Below are positions 1-11,559 of a stretch of 64,000 nucleotides of DNA, piece by piece. Within the stretch, counting starts at the first letter, position 1. Every line of letters begins with the position of its first letter. The translations under genes and the position numbers were made by a program. Below the pieces are notes generated by a model, which saw nothing but the letters and a program-made list of their open reading frames with translations, was not told where the DNA came from and searched no databases. This stretch comes from Lichtheimia corymbifera B2541. Its lineage: Eukaryota; Mucoromycota; Mucoromycetes; Mucorales; Lichtheimiaceae. Location: NCBI GenBank assembly GCA_000697475.1, contig JNEU01000836.1:124001-188000 (forward strand), written 5' to 3'.

Positions 1-1796
1 ATGCCCAACGTTCCGCCTGTCATACAATGAGTACCATATCCATGCATCACCACAATATACATACCTCTAGCTTTTTCCGGTCATCGCCCAGTTTGATGGC
101 AGCTTCAGTCACTTTGCGTTGTTCTGCTTTTGCCCTTGACAGGAGTAGGCGCAGCTTGTTTTCAGAAGTTGCATCCTCATACACAGAAGACTCTGAACTA
201 TATTATCATTGTGAGAAATAAAACCCAAAAGTCGATATAAAGACATACTCAGAAAGCTCGGCATTTGCATTGGGATGGGTGTTATCAAAGAAGGCTCCGT
301 CAGCAAATCGCATGTACATTTGCACCTTTCGATCACAAGCTTCTAGGCACGTTTCTATTGTTTAAATAGCAATCAGTCAAGCGGTTATGGATAACACCCC
401 CGCAAACACCCATCTATGATCCGTACTTAACGTATCCACCAGTTCATCATTGCTTTCTTCCAGTCGTGATATCATTTCATCCTTCTCTGCCATATCTTCT
501 TCGCTGTATACTTTGCGCATGTCGATTTGTCGATTCCATTCTTCCTTGAGTCTGGCCAGCAGATCATGGACACGATCAATAGCTGTGGATCCTGCAATCT
601 CCAGTGGCAACTGCAGTAGCGGATAATCCCGTTCCCCCTTGTCATTCTATATATATAGCAATGAATAATCATTCACCTTTTGTCACCCATCCTAATTTAC
701 CTTTGTGGATGGAAATGTGTCCTTGTAATTCCTTATTTGCCGAGAAAGCAGATCCGAGACGGTGCTATAAATGTCGACGACGATCTTCCTGAATGTATCT
801 GCTTCTCTCAATGCGCTCTTTTCACGGTCACTGCTTTTCCTCAGGAGGTCTGTATACATGGCCCGCTCCTATTTTACTCTTATCAACCATTTACCCTTGA
901 TCAACCATCGCCGATCTTCTCCTACCTCAGATACTTCTTCAGAGTCCTTGCTGTAGCTCGCACTTCCGGGGAACGGATCGTTGATCACCATGGAGGGCAC
1001 ATTTGCTTTTTGCTTTTCATCCATCAACTTGTATAAACGCTCTCGGGTCTTTGCTTGCTCTTGTTCATGCTTGCGGGTATCATGCTATAGCATAATGTCA
1101 ATATACCATATATCGAGCGTACTCCCTCTTCTTTCTCTTACCGCATACTGCGCCTTTATATATTGCATGTTGTGTTTGGCTTGTGTTAACTCTGTCGTGA
1201 TGGCTCGTCGTTTATCAGCCTCTGCTTTGGCCTTTTTGTTTGCCGAGCTATACCAAGGAACAAAAGTCAATGATCCCAAATGTCTGTCTTGCCCAATATC
1301 CCTCCCCCACTTACTCGACTTTGGCCTTTAATTGTATACACTCTCGCCTGCTTTGATCCAAATCCTGCCTGCTTTTTTCCTAGATACAAGCCAATCAATA
1401 CATATATCTTTTTTTTCATCCATCCTCTTACCAACTTGGATTCCAGTTCTTGATGACCTTGTTCCAGTTCTGCTACTCGACGCTCCAATTCTGCACGATG
1501 TTCATCATCTCTCTATGAAGGTAGTATCTATGAGAAGCCATTCCCCCTATTGCTCGTTGTAGTATCGTACTTGTTTATCCTTAAGGAGCGTATATAAGCA
1601 GTTGACAATATTACAGGTGTCTTGATCGTTATTGCTGTCAAAGATCAGTGGAGCAGGATAGTTGTGAGCTGTTAAAAGAATGTTGACGTAGTTGGCAGTC
1701 GATGCTAAGTTGGATGGCGAACATAGTCTATGTAAGATACAATGTTAGATTAGGAGGGGTTGTATTGGATCGATAACGCGACTTGATAGTACTCAT
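1..1796 (-). CDS. SSX2IP/ADIP (Msd1)-like coiled-coil protein, 3' end outside the window
   Basis: Multi-exon minus-strand gene running off the left edge. An exon near 1560-1735 reads through ANYVNILLTAHNYPAPLIFD and DTCNIVNCLYTLLKDKQ, the pattern of the N-terminal ADIP (afadin- and alpha-actinin-binding) domain. Later exons are coiled coil: MERRVAELEQGHQELESKL near 1440-1488, KAEADKRRAITTELTQAKHN near 1180-1245, and RVHDLLARLKEEWNRQID near 515-575, which resembles the central heptads of SSX2IP. Start taken at the ATG at 1796, because MSTIK joins the ADIP exon in frame across a 55-base intron with a CTAAC branch site. In animals SSX2IP and in fission yeast Msd1 anchor microtubule minus ends at centrosomes or spindle pole bodies, so a spindle-pole role is inferred. 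The remaining splice sites were not fixed. Confidence 0.7.
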
Positions 1797-2206
1797 TCTT
1801 GTTGGTGGTAGTGGCAGTCAACCCAGTTGGTTCATTCTCAAGGGCTGGAGAAAGAGGCGGTTCCAAAGACCTGCATTTATATTGTTATTGTTGTTGTACA
1901 TGCGAGATTGGAGTAGGACTTGCCCCAAGGAGAACGAGCGGTCATCGATAATATCCATGGATATGCGAAAGGGAAAGAATCCTCTTTTGGATACAAATGG
2001 CGCGCTTTACATGATCCAGGTCACGGGTGTGGTATTAATAGTGCACCGCTTTATTCCCCCCAACCTTTGTTTGTAAAATGGCTCATTGTATAATAAGTAC
2101 AGATCAATAAATGATGAACTTTTCACAAAGGCTACGACTAAGATATCCTCTCTTTGTATTCGATTGATTGGGTGGATAATGTTTATTATTGATGACACGT
2201 TTTTCT
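1797..2206. other. Intergenic, promoter side of the SSX2IP-like gene
   Basis: No gene supported. The open minus-strand frame near 1800-1870 has no ATG that joins it to the next gene, so it is probably 5' leader. The left part is upstream of the coiled-coil gene and the right part is the 3' flank of NDUFS3. Confidence 0.4.
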
Positions 2207-3207
2207 CTATTTCTTTTCATTGTCCTTGTCAGAACCTTCCTCGATCTTTTGGCTGGGTGGAGTATCATCACGACCAGGACCTATATAACAATGACAATGA
2301 ATCTTCTCTCTCCTATCCCTATTATCCTACACTTACCGTTAGCTTCCCAAGGTGACAAAGCACCTTCAAAGTTTCTAAAGGCTTGAGCCAATTCAAGAGG
2401 TTCTTGTACAACACGCTTCTTTTCTTCATCGTAGCGTAACTCGACGTAACCAGTGAGAGGGAAATCCTTACGCAATGGGTAGCCTTCGAAACCATAATCG
2501 GTCAAGATACGACGAAGATCGGGATGGCCAACGAAAAAGACACCAAACATGTCATAAACTTCACGTTCTTGCCAGTTAGCGACGCTAAAGTGGGGGACCA
2601 TGGAAGGAACAGGGGAGGTTTCGCTAGCATAAGTCTTGACACGGATACGAGCATTGTAGCGCATGCTGAGCATATTGTAGACGACTTCGAAACGATGCTC
2701 GCGCGAAGGATAGTCGACACCAGTGATATCCTGCACAGACTTGAACTGACAGTTGGTGTGATCACGCAAAAAGATCATCACAGGCTCAAGAGCTGAAGGA
2801 GCAACATAGACGGTCAATTCATCCTTGTAGACGCTGAATTGTTGGATATACTTGGGCATAGCCGAGATGAGATATTGGCCATACTCGTGAAGTGCATCGT
2901 TGCCTGATTTGTAGTTGGGATCAGCCTCCTTGATGTTGGCTACGTTGAATTCTTTTTATCAGCATGCTTTCATAGTTGGGTGGGTCGTCGCTTTATTCTT
3001 TACCTTGCATGCGGGTGGTGGCACTCACGGTGAATGCACGTCGGCTGGTGGCGCGAAAAGCGGGTTTGGCTAATCGTACAGAATCAGTGGCCTTGTTCAA
3101 ACGACAACCATGCGTTCACCCAAAAAGAGCATACCTGCTGCCAAAAGGGATTGCCGATGAGTAGTAACAGCACGGCGTAAAGTGGTAGGCAAGAGTCTGG
3201 TGGCCAT
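2207..3207 (-). CDS. NDUFS3: NADH:ubiquinone oxidoreductase 30 kDa subunit (complex I, NDUFS3)
   Basis: Subunit of the peripheral arm of mitochondrial complex I, at the quinone-reducing module. Four exons (3207-3135, 3069-3004, 2939-2337, 2280-2207) give 271 residues, the usual size for fungi. Residues 1-24, [20 protein letters not shown] onward, are Arg-rich and lack acids, as in a mitochondrial targeting peptide. The core contains the family signature around [20 protein letters not shown] and [20 protein letters not shown]. The short last exon gives a charged, Lys-rich C terminus. An upstream in-frame start would spoil the targeting peptide, so the ATG at 3207 was chosen. Same strand as both neighbours but independently transcribed. 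Confidence 0.95.
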
Positions 3208-3530
3208 TGCTGAACAAGTCAATATCTGCTCTGAAAAGACACACTGGTACCGCAAATGATGCTTTGTTTTGGGCAGGCAGACGTCACAAGTCAACCTGCT
3301 GCCAGCCCAAATCTTTCCCTTTTGAGCACAACCGTCGCCTTGACAACATAAGATAGCCCTCCTCCTCCATACACTCTTTTAATAAATCAGACTACCATTA
3401 CATACATTGCCTTATGTTTGTCTCTCTCACTCCAACAAGAAAATATAGAGCACCCCTTTTCCATACACGTTATTCAACAGCACAATTGGTTGATATGCAA
3501 AATACACCGAGTTTATTACTCACGCAGAGT
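3208..3530. other. Intergenic between NDUFS3 and the lectin gene
   Basis: Holds the NDUFS3 promoter and the 3' untranslated region of the lectin gene. The plus-strand open frame from 3414 is on the antisense strand of the lectin 3' end and shows no recognisable protein. Confidence 0.4.
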
Positions 3531-4944
3531 CTAGAAATTCTTCATTCTGTTGTTGTTATCATACATGCGATATGCTACAAAGAGGACTCCAACAAGAGCA
3601 GCTGCAGCGACCAACTTGAAGAGGAATGAGAAGAAACCACCGCCAGAGCTTGACTTGCTCTTTTCATATTTTGGAGACTATAAATAAAAGTTAATACTAC
3701 TTGCTACTATGAATTGCTTTAGTAGAGTTGGATATACATACTGCAGGTACTTCTTTGGCCTTGGGTACCAACGTCTTGGTGGTGATGCCAATAATATCGT
3801 GGTTATCTACTCGAGTGTGTCAGATTATCCCTTGAGGCAATAGAACACGCCCACAATTACCTGTCACTTCACCGGTATGTGCAGTGAATCCAAGGTAGAT
3901 GTTATCAGGAAGAGTAATATCCGAAGTCTTTGAAAAAGTCACGTGAGATACACGATTTCATTTAACATTCTCAAACACAAACCTTGAAACATTGATCCCA
4001 CTCATCCTCATCACGCCACATGACATCCAATTGAATGTAATTGTTCTTGTAGTACGTTAATTTAGCCTTGGTAGGGAAGCTCTTTGAACGGAAGTTGGCC
4101 TAGCAGCAATGTGATGCATGAACAAGACATGTTTATCGATTCCTTGTTTCTTTCATAGCTTACCGCACATCCAGCAAATTCAGTTGTTCTACCATCCTTG
4201 TCATTGTCGTATGACTTGAAACCATCGCCCAACATTGCTGAGATATAAGGGAACGTGTGACGCTGAGATCAAGTTCGTAATGTGAGGATCCTGTTGCATT
4301 ATTCGATCTCATATTAACATAGTACATACATGAGCACGTTCGTTGTCATAGGTATCAAAAAAGATACCAAGGCCGTTAAAGTTATCCTTTGAGCCAAAGA
4401 CAGGGCCAGGGGATAAGCGATCCTTGGTAAGCCACACTAGTAGAATCGAGTGAGTAAACGAGACACCACCATTCATGTATGTGATCCTTACTCGCAAAGC
4501 CGTCGCCATACAAATGACCTGCTTGTCCTCCCACCTTGAACTCAAACTCAATTTCGAAATTGGATGCAGTCAATGGCTATATGATGATATATGTATGTAG
4601 CTGATCAGTCAATAACGCGTCTTTGGAGCTCTCTTTTCGACTAGTATCACTTTACCAATCTGGACCATAAGTAACCTTGTTGCGATTGACGGTTGCTGGT
4701 CAATCGGATATGTCGATTGGTGTTAATGATGGCGTCGCCTGCAAAGTCAAACCAGCGATTTTGAAGCTCATCGTCTTTATGAACCGAGAGTTAGGTGAAA
4801 CAGGAACGCGTAAAATCAGAGCAGCTCTTCATTACCGATATAGGGCATCGAGATGGAATGAGTACGCAATGGAACACCACCCTGAGCACCCACAAGGACG
4901 AGCAGCGACAAGGTCGCGAGAACCACACCAAGTATGGAGCGCAT
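3531..4944 (-). CDS. L-type (legume-like) lectin, VIP36/ERGIC-53/Emp47 family
   Basis: Cargo receptor for glycoproteins cycling between ER and Golgi. Nine exons (4944-4836, 4774-4656, 4576-4492, 4436-4330, 4262-4164, 4099-3983, 3927-3861, 3806-3742, 3677-3531) give 304 residues. A signal peptide starts MRSILGVVLATLSLLVLVGA. The lectin domain shows GGQAGHLYGDGFA, then GPVFGSKDNFNGLGIFFDTY, the sugar- and metal-binding stretch of this family. A single transmembrane helix near residues 275-293 is followed by a short cytosolic tail ending RMYDNNNRMKNF. The stalk is short and lacks the long coiled coil of ERGIC-53, so it is closer to VIP36. The tail lacks a KKxx signal and ends in Asn-Phe. An in-frame ATG at 5043 would place 33 residues before the signal peptide and was not chosen. 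Confidence 0.9.
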
Positions 4945-6333
4945 ATTGGAGGAAGAAGTACAGTGGTATTCTACGTCCCCGCCGCCAATGTGCTGGTGTC
5001 TTCTCGTCCAGCCAATGCATTCTACTTCAAGTTCCGAAGCCATGTGCCCGCGTGGTTACCATGGATACAACACCACCTTTTCTTTGTGCTTCCCACTGTT
5101 ATCTCAGGAACATAAGCATCCCAGCATGACCTTGGGCGGTTCATGACCCGTTTCGCTTTTACAACCCCTTACACCCTACCCTACATATCCTGATCACATG
5201 ATGCTGTAATTGGTAGCTGTCGCAGTAGTAAATGATCCACCAATAGACTTTTGACTCCTTTTCACATTCATGCCTCTTGTTACCATTGTTGTCGTTCCTG
5301 GTGATTATTATGTACTTCAACTTTATCCTCGCAAAACACCAAATGATCACACAATGACGCGTGAAAAGGCTTACTTGTAATCAAATTGATATTGCTTGTT
5401 TTGACATCACCACCAATTGACAGGTGGTGCAGCTCTTGCGATAATTACTGTACATGGGATGGCCGTTTATTACATGTGGGATAAGGGTATGTGGTAAACA
5501 GTGGCGCATTGAGATGATTGAATGGCATAGTAAAGGATATGTTACACGGGTTCGATCCAAGGATTTGCTCGTACAGAATAGTTAACGTGTATGAGTCAAT
5601 CCATTTGTGACATATAGCGTAGGCAAACGGTAATGAGGAGATGAGGCGTGCTAAAAAAAGAAGTATGAGCAGGCAGTTTTAGCTCAGGCGACAACGATGA
5701 CGACCCAGTAATTAAATGTCCACGCACGCAGTATAGCAAGATAAGGATGTAGGATGCTCATTATTGGAGATGTGTCTATTGTTTTAGCATGCGAGTTGTG
5801 TCACCAAATGGATCGTCAGGGAAGAAACATGGAAAACTAATCAACAGCAGGTTGGATGCTGTAGATGACCCTCGTTTCAAAGCATTGATGGATTCTTTCC
5901 TTTGTAGTTCATCATTGTTGTTTCCAGCAAGACGATCACGTTATGGATGCTTCAACCTTCCTTGCTCCAACGAACATGAAGGAAGCTTGAGAGAGCAATC
6001 AATAAGAGAACCGGAGTTGTACGCATTGATCTCGAGACGAATCAGATGGCAGGACAAGAAAAAAGTGTGGAGAAGATCAAAGTCAGAAAGATTTCGTTTC
6101 ACGAGGACGATGCCATTTTGGTAGCACATCCTTAGCAATTTGCTTTTCCCCTTAAAGGCAACTGATGTAATCGTGGGAGTCGATTGGCGTATCAGCAACA
6201 AAGAAGCAGGTCTATCAAGCAGTTTACATTTGCACGTGAAAACACTTAAAATGCGGAGACACAAACGCGATATTTCTCTGCAGGTCTTTCGCATACACGA
6301 CACGATCATCATCATAACATCATCACCATCACC
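4945..6333. other. 1.4 kb intergenic, shared upstream region of lectin and bHLH genes
   Basis: Divergent promoters of the lectin (minus) and bHLH (plus) genes. A plus-strand 111-codon frame at 5789-6124 has no recognisable domain and overlaps an equally long minus-strand frame, so neither is called. Nothing else was recognised. Confidence 0.4.
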
Positions 6334-7276
6334 ATGAATGACCATCAATGGATGCTTCAAGAGCCCGTTCCCTTTGAAGGTATTATCCTATGCCACACTT
6401 GACCTATCAATATGAAAAAACTGACAAAGCAATCATACAGAGTTTGAGTTCAGTATGGGCGTGCCAGACTTTTCTATCCCATTTCCTACATCAGATGAAT
6501 TGTGGGCCTCTTCGACCAACACATCCACATCCTCAGCTTCATCAACATCGGTGCTCAATGAAACAGATCAACAAGAGTTCTCTCGATTCCTTGATTCTTT
6601 TTTTGTCGATGATGATGAAGAGGAACGTCGACGTGTATCCATTCTCCAATCACTTGACGAGCAAAAGCGTCGTTTTCAACCCTATCCAACAATCAACAAA
6701 AGCAACAAAAAGCCCCATTTGCCACCATCGCCTACTACAGCAGGCTACATGATGTCATCGCCATCCCATACAAGTACATCCTCCTCTTCACCATCGCCTG
6801 ACAGCCCCTCCTCCTCAGCACTCCATCATGGCATCTTATCTACAAGCAATAGCAGACGACGCAAATCAGGCCGTGAGCTACTATCAGAAGAAGAAAAGCG
6901 GGCTAACCATATTGCCTCTGAGCAAAAAAGACGCAGCACCATAAGAAATGGGTTCAAGGACCTTACTGACTTGGTGCCGTCACTGAAGAACATGAACAAC
7001 TCAAAGAGCAATGTGCTTTTCCAAGCTGTTGAATTCATCAAATACCTTGAACAGCGCAACCGAGGGCTTCAATCAAAAATCAAATCGCTTGAATACCGCA
7101 TGGCATGCCGAATGCCCGATGATCAATCGAGGCGGCTATTAAAGCTTCAAGAACAACTCCAATTTCATCAACGTCTTTTATCACAGCAGCAAGCTCTAAA
7201 GGAGCGTTCGGGCTTAGCCTATATTGCTCTAGACGGTGGCGATGATGAAAACATCCATCACACCATTTCCGCATAA
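6334..7276 (+). CDS. bHLH transcription factor (Ino4/MLX-like)
   Basis: DNA-binding regulator, presumably nuclear. Two exons, 6334-6379 and 6441-7276, give 293 residues; the first exon starts MNDHQWMLQEPVPFEEF and joins in frame to the ATG at 6455. The bHLH region lies at about residues 163-225. Its basic helix is KRANHIASEQKRR, keeping the His-Glu-Arg type E-box contact pattern, followed by FKDLTDLVPSLK, a loop and a second helix FQAVEFIKYLEQRNRGLQ that runs into a leucine-zipper-like coiled coil. The rest is Ser/Pro-rich. The SEQKRR basic region resembles fungal Ino4-type and animal MLX proteins, which act as heterodimers; partner and targets are unknown. Another bHLH gene lies at 21.8 kb. 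Confidence 0.85.
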
Positions 7277-7313
7277 CAACGGCATTTACTACGCACATCA
7301 TGTTTATACCTCT

Positions 7314-8277
7314 CTAACACCAACATTCCAGCAACAGCAACCAACCACCCATGTGAATAGCGTCAACAAGTACATACCACCACACACACCACCTTTCAAT
7401 TATGTTTATGTTTCTTTGTTCTACTATGTGTTTTCTACGTTTCGGCAATATAAGCCCTGTGAACCTGTTTTCATGGTCATATGATGCAAATAAATACTGC
7501 AGGATCCAACCTGGGCCTTTCATACAACAAGAATAGAGGCAATAGACATCCGAAAATATGCTCATTATAGAAGGGAGACAGTATCCTTTGGCTAAAAAGG
7601 GTATAGTAATATGCTGGAATGTGGGGTTGGGGGAGATGCCATTTGATCGAAACGGGTTGTTATTGTTGGGCGTTTCAGACACGTGAAATTGATGTGGGGT
7701 GTCTTGGAGTGTTACAAACTGCAATGGTTCGGGTGCCCGGAAAGGAGTGTTGCCGCCGTGTGATGAGCGATAACGATGATCAGTGTGCGATGAAACATAC
7801 ACCACGCTTTGCCCACCTTCATACTTGATTCTCAAAGGATCATGTGGATTCCATCATTCCAAGGAACTTTTCTACCAGTCAATGACTTGGCTACTGACTT
7901 GCTTTTTCCATTCGCTGATAATGGACGCATAACAAAAAGCCAGTATAGGTATGGTCATTGTAGTACTTTTCATTATCACATGGGTGGATCATGGATCACC
8001 CGTGTGCATGAATGGGCGGTACCTTCCAACCATGGTAACCAAGAACAACAGCAAAATGGGGTCATCATTAGCTTGTGGATCAGGAAAATTGATCTTACCG
8101 TCACCCAGCATTACGGGGCTAAATCTCTGAAGGTACAATCAAGGCACATGAAAGATCACTGAAACCGGAATAACAAGAGCCAACCATACATCTGGGATGG
8201 ATGACTTTTAGTCGAGATTCGATAATATCGTCACCAAGTTCAGGCGAGTTGCGAAGTTGAATTGTATAAGGGAACAT
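7314..8277 (-). CDS. Possible multi-exon gene of unknown function
   Basis: Coding-like exons on the minus strand but no family recognised. An ATG at 8277 opens MFPYTIQLRNSPELGDDIIE, probably ending near 8178 at a GT donor. A second exon near 8115-8050 reads FSPVMLGDGKINFPDPQAND. A third open stretch near 7845-7560 reads IKYEGGQSVVYVSSHTDHRY and then an Asn/Pro-rich part. Between them two frames overlap near 7830-7930 and one continuous frame could not be fixed: either a roughly 64-base intron or a frameshift is needed. The 3' end is uncertain. It could be a real gene, or a decaying one next to the damaged HET locus. Confidence 0.35.
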
Positions 8278-8768
8278 GCTTTTTATTATGATTGAATGAG
8301 TTGGGTATCATCACCATTCTTCATGAGGTTAAGCTAATAATGTTGGCTCTAAGAAGTATCTGAATATGATGAGGTGAATGGTAATGCACAAGGCCATGCG
8401 TCCTTGAATGTTTCTTAATAGGTTCGTTGATGCAAATGAATCAATCGAGCAATACGAGGGAAACACAAAAACAGCTTCAGGTAATCGGCAGAAGCAGCAT
8501 TTGGATGATGGATGATGTTGTCGTTGCCTATTAAAGAAATTCAGGTTCCGCTACAGCAGCCCATGAAGCTCGGCAGAGTGCATTGGATGAACGACCTCTT
8601 TCTAGACAGGTATGCATCCATCCTATAGCTCAAGGGATATCCATTCATCCAAAAGATATACCATACTAACAACCATTCTCAATCTTTATTTCATCAACTT
8701 TATCATTTTGCCAATGGATGGATGGGTTTTCATTTTGGGTTTGATTTCTATACGACATTCAGGCCAAC
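8278..8768 (+). promoter_or_regulatory. RPS5 upstream region with likely spliced leader
   Basis: Upstream of RPS5 two predicted introns are visible: 8481-8544 (CAG/GTAATC to TTCAG) and 8610-8762 (CAG/GTATGC to TTCAG, with a perfect TACTAAC branch sequence near 8666). The exons 8408-8480 and 8545-8609 stay open and in frame with RPS5, but the encoded stretch does not resemble uS7, so they are read as a spliced 5' leader. Ribosomal protein genes of fungi often carry such leader introns. Confidence 0.5.
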
Positions 8769-9580
<812 letters not shown>

Positions 9581-9648
9581 AGTTGCCGGTTTGCACACGT
9601 GGTGCAGGTTTGCTCTTTCCTGCTGCTTTGGTGTTATGGTTTATATGA

Positions 9649-9654
9649 AATAAA
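9649..9654 (+). terminator. Candidate poly(A) signal of RPS5
   Basis: AATAAA hexamer about 70 bases after the RPS5 stop codon, in an AT-rich stretch. Candidate only. Confidence 0.4.
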
Positions 9655-9656
9655 GA

Positions 9657-9974
9657 GCTTTTGAACCTATTCATGATAATCGGCTGGTTTCACAGGATAT
9701 TGTCAATATGGTTTACTTGGGCAGGATCACGCGGATGGATTACAGCAGCAATAGCCGTGGCTGTTGATGTGATATGCTGTATTATGCGACTGAGGTTGAT
9801 GATGGATTGGACAAAATTGACGAAATGGTTTATATCTTTGAGAGGTGTTTTGCAGCCATGAATGATATTGGAACACTCAAATCAAGGCATGCAGCAGCTA
9901 TTTGGCAGCCATGGATGAAGGATGTTTATAATGCCAGACAAAAAAACTACAATGACACAATGACACCCGCTTGA
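9657..9974 (+). pseudogene. Open frame interrupted by one in-frame TGA, unknown family
   Basis: From 9657 a frame reads 36 codons, meets TGA at 9765-9767 and continues in the same frame to a second TGA at 9972-9974. Both halves look protein-like: DNRLVSQDIVNMVYLGRITR before the stop and EVDDGLDKIDEMVYIFERC and HAAAIWQPWMKDVYNARQ after it. No start codon or donor site connects it to RPS5. It sits between the RPS5 poly(A) signal and the damaged HET gene, so a decayed gene fragment is the simplest reading. No family was recognised. Confidence 0.3.
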
Positions 9975-10073
9975 CTCTAGCCTTGTGTGATATCCTTTCC
10001 CTTTTCGTTTTGGCTGATAGTAGTTCTGCATGATCAAATAAACCTTCTTTATCCCTGGTAGTTATCATAACAT

Positions 10074-11210
10074 TTATGCCATTGCTAGTAAATCCTTGTA
10101 TACATCAGACATACCTTTAGCTTTTTGTAAATCGACTTTTCGTGCATGACCATGAAGTCCAGCAATCTCTGCTTTATACCCGGGCAATTGGAATTCCTCA
10201 TTCGTGATATCATTCGTGATAATTCTCAAGCTCGGTCAAGAAATGTTGCCAGACTGCACTAGGATCAGTCATCCTTGGGAGTTTGAACTGAAATATGCCC
10301 AGCACACCATAGACATGATCCACTGGATCCATGCATTGTCTATTCGAATTACCTAACGATTCAATTAGGTGGTAAAAGTGTCTTGCACTCTTCTTGATTT
10401 TGATACGACGCTTGTTGAACGTCCTAGCTTGGTTTATCTCGTGACAACGATCCACCAAATCGTCCTAATACGCCATAAGTGCTACTTAGAAGATTAGCAA
10501 TGTTCTTCTGTGTTATGTACCCCTATTATAGCGTGCGCCTTACATGGATATTCTACCGGAGGAGTGTTGATTATCCCAAGTACATTTATAAAGCTTTCAA
10601 TCAGATCATCTACAGTGATTGCGTTGCTATTAAGTCGATGAGTGTCTGTTTCGGCCACAAGACGCACGTCTCCAAAAGGTAGAGTCATTTCCTGCCAAGT
10701 CCAGACACGTGTCCACCATCGGCTTTGCAACAATGTGTAGAGGAGGTCCATCAGCTGGGGGCATTTTTTCTCGTAATCCTGCATGTGGGCTTAGAATTAA
10801 GCAGGAAGCTCAAATCATATATAGGAAGGGTTCGTATCTCACATCCATCGTTGCATGAAGTTCTGGTATCAGTCTCGGTTCACAATCGATGACGGCAATG
10901 CATTCAAGGCAACAAGCGTAAATATCGCCCATAATGTCCAATGGTGTATCGGTACGTGCACACAGGACATCATCCACCAATAACTGTCAGGATGGTCCTT
11001 AAGCATTGTCAATAATGCATCACGTTTTTCTGGTCGCATTGAAACAGGATGCACTGGCTGTCCATTTTCGTCATCCACATGTTCGCTTATATCATTCCAG
11101 TAGTGCCGGTTGTTTTCTGAGAGCCCCCAAAGGTGCGATAAAGCATAGTAGAAAGATGGAATGCGCTTTGCTTCGTTAATCCGTCGAATCATCCGCTTTC
11201 TGTGGTACAT
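10074..11210 (-). pseudogene. HET-domain (heterokaryon incompatibility) gene with two frameshifts
   Basis: Three exons (11210-10843, 10778-10557, 10464-10074). Exon 1 begins MYHRKRMIRRINEAKR and has the HET-domain opening IPSFYYALSHLWG; exon 2 has QSRWWTRVWTWQEMTLPFGD, the Arg-Trp...Trp-Gln-Glu core; exon 3 has DPVDHVYGVLGIFQF. In exon 1 the frame breaks at about 10970-10977: after HPDSYWW the HET sequence continues in another frame as DVLCARTDTPLDIMGDIYAC. In exon 3, after WQHFLTELEN, the frame reaches a TGA while another frame continues as ITNDITNEEFQLPGYKAEI to a stop at 10074. A 12-bp tandem duplication lies at the second break. HET proteins trigger non-self death in ascomycetes; the role in this lineage is unknown. 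Two breaks suggest a pseudogene, though sequencing errors are possible. Confidence 0.75.
10198..10221. repeat. 12-bp perfect tandem duplication inside the HET pseudogene
   Basis: Two adjacent copies of TCATTCGTGATA at 10198-10209 and 10210-10221. The duplication itself keeps frame, but a one-base frame change lies immediately beside it. Confidence 0.85.
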
Positions 11211-11559
11211 AGCAGCTTCCCCTTTGCGACCACCGAGCGATTACCCCATTGATTCGATTCAATCCGTTAAGCATGCAAGCGTGATCTCATGTACCACGCT
11301 GAAAATGGGCTGCTGACGCTCTCCAAGGTAATGAACACCACCATGTCAATATCAAATCAATCATATGTATCTTGCGATCAAACCAATAAATTTGGGAGAT
11401 GTAACCATGTATTATTACAAGCAGTTGAAAAAGTATTTACAATTTTTTTGCGGGGGAGGGGGAAATGGTATTATGGTATACATGCACTATAAAAACATTT
11501 GCATAAGAATAAAGAATGTGGCTGTTTGGTCAAGGCACACTTACCATTCACCGGTCGTT
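11211..11559. other. Intergenic between the HET pseudogene and the C3HC gene
   Basis: No gene supported. Contains the upstream side of the HET locus and the 3' flank of the zinc-finger gene. The plus-strand frame 11365-11673 is antisense to the last exon of that gene. Confidence 0.4.

Noticed and set aside
5538..5562. GGGTTCGATCC resembling a tRNA T-loop
   Set aside because: No pairing T-stem, acceptor stem or anticodon arm around it.
5789..6124. 111-codon plus-strand frame before the bHLH gene
   Set aside because: No domain, no splice link to the bHLH first exon, and an equally long frame on the opposite strand (5941-6360).
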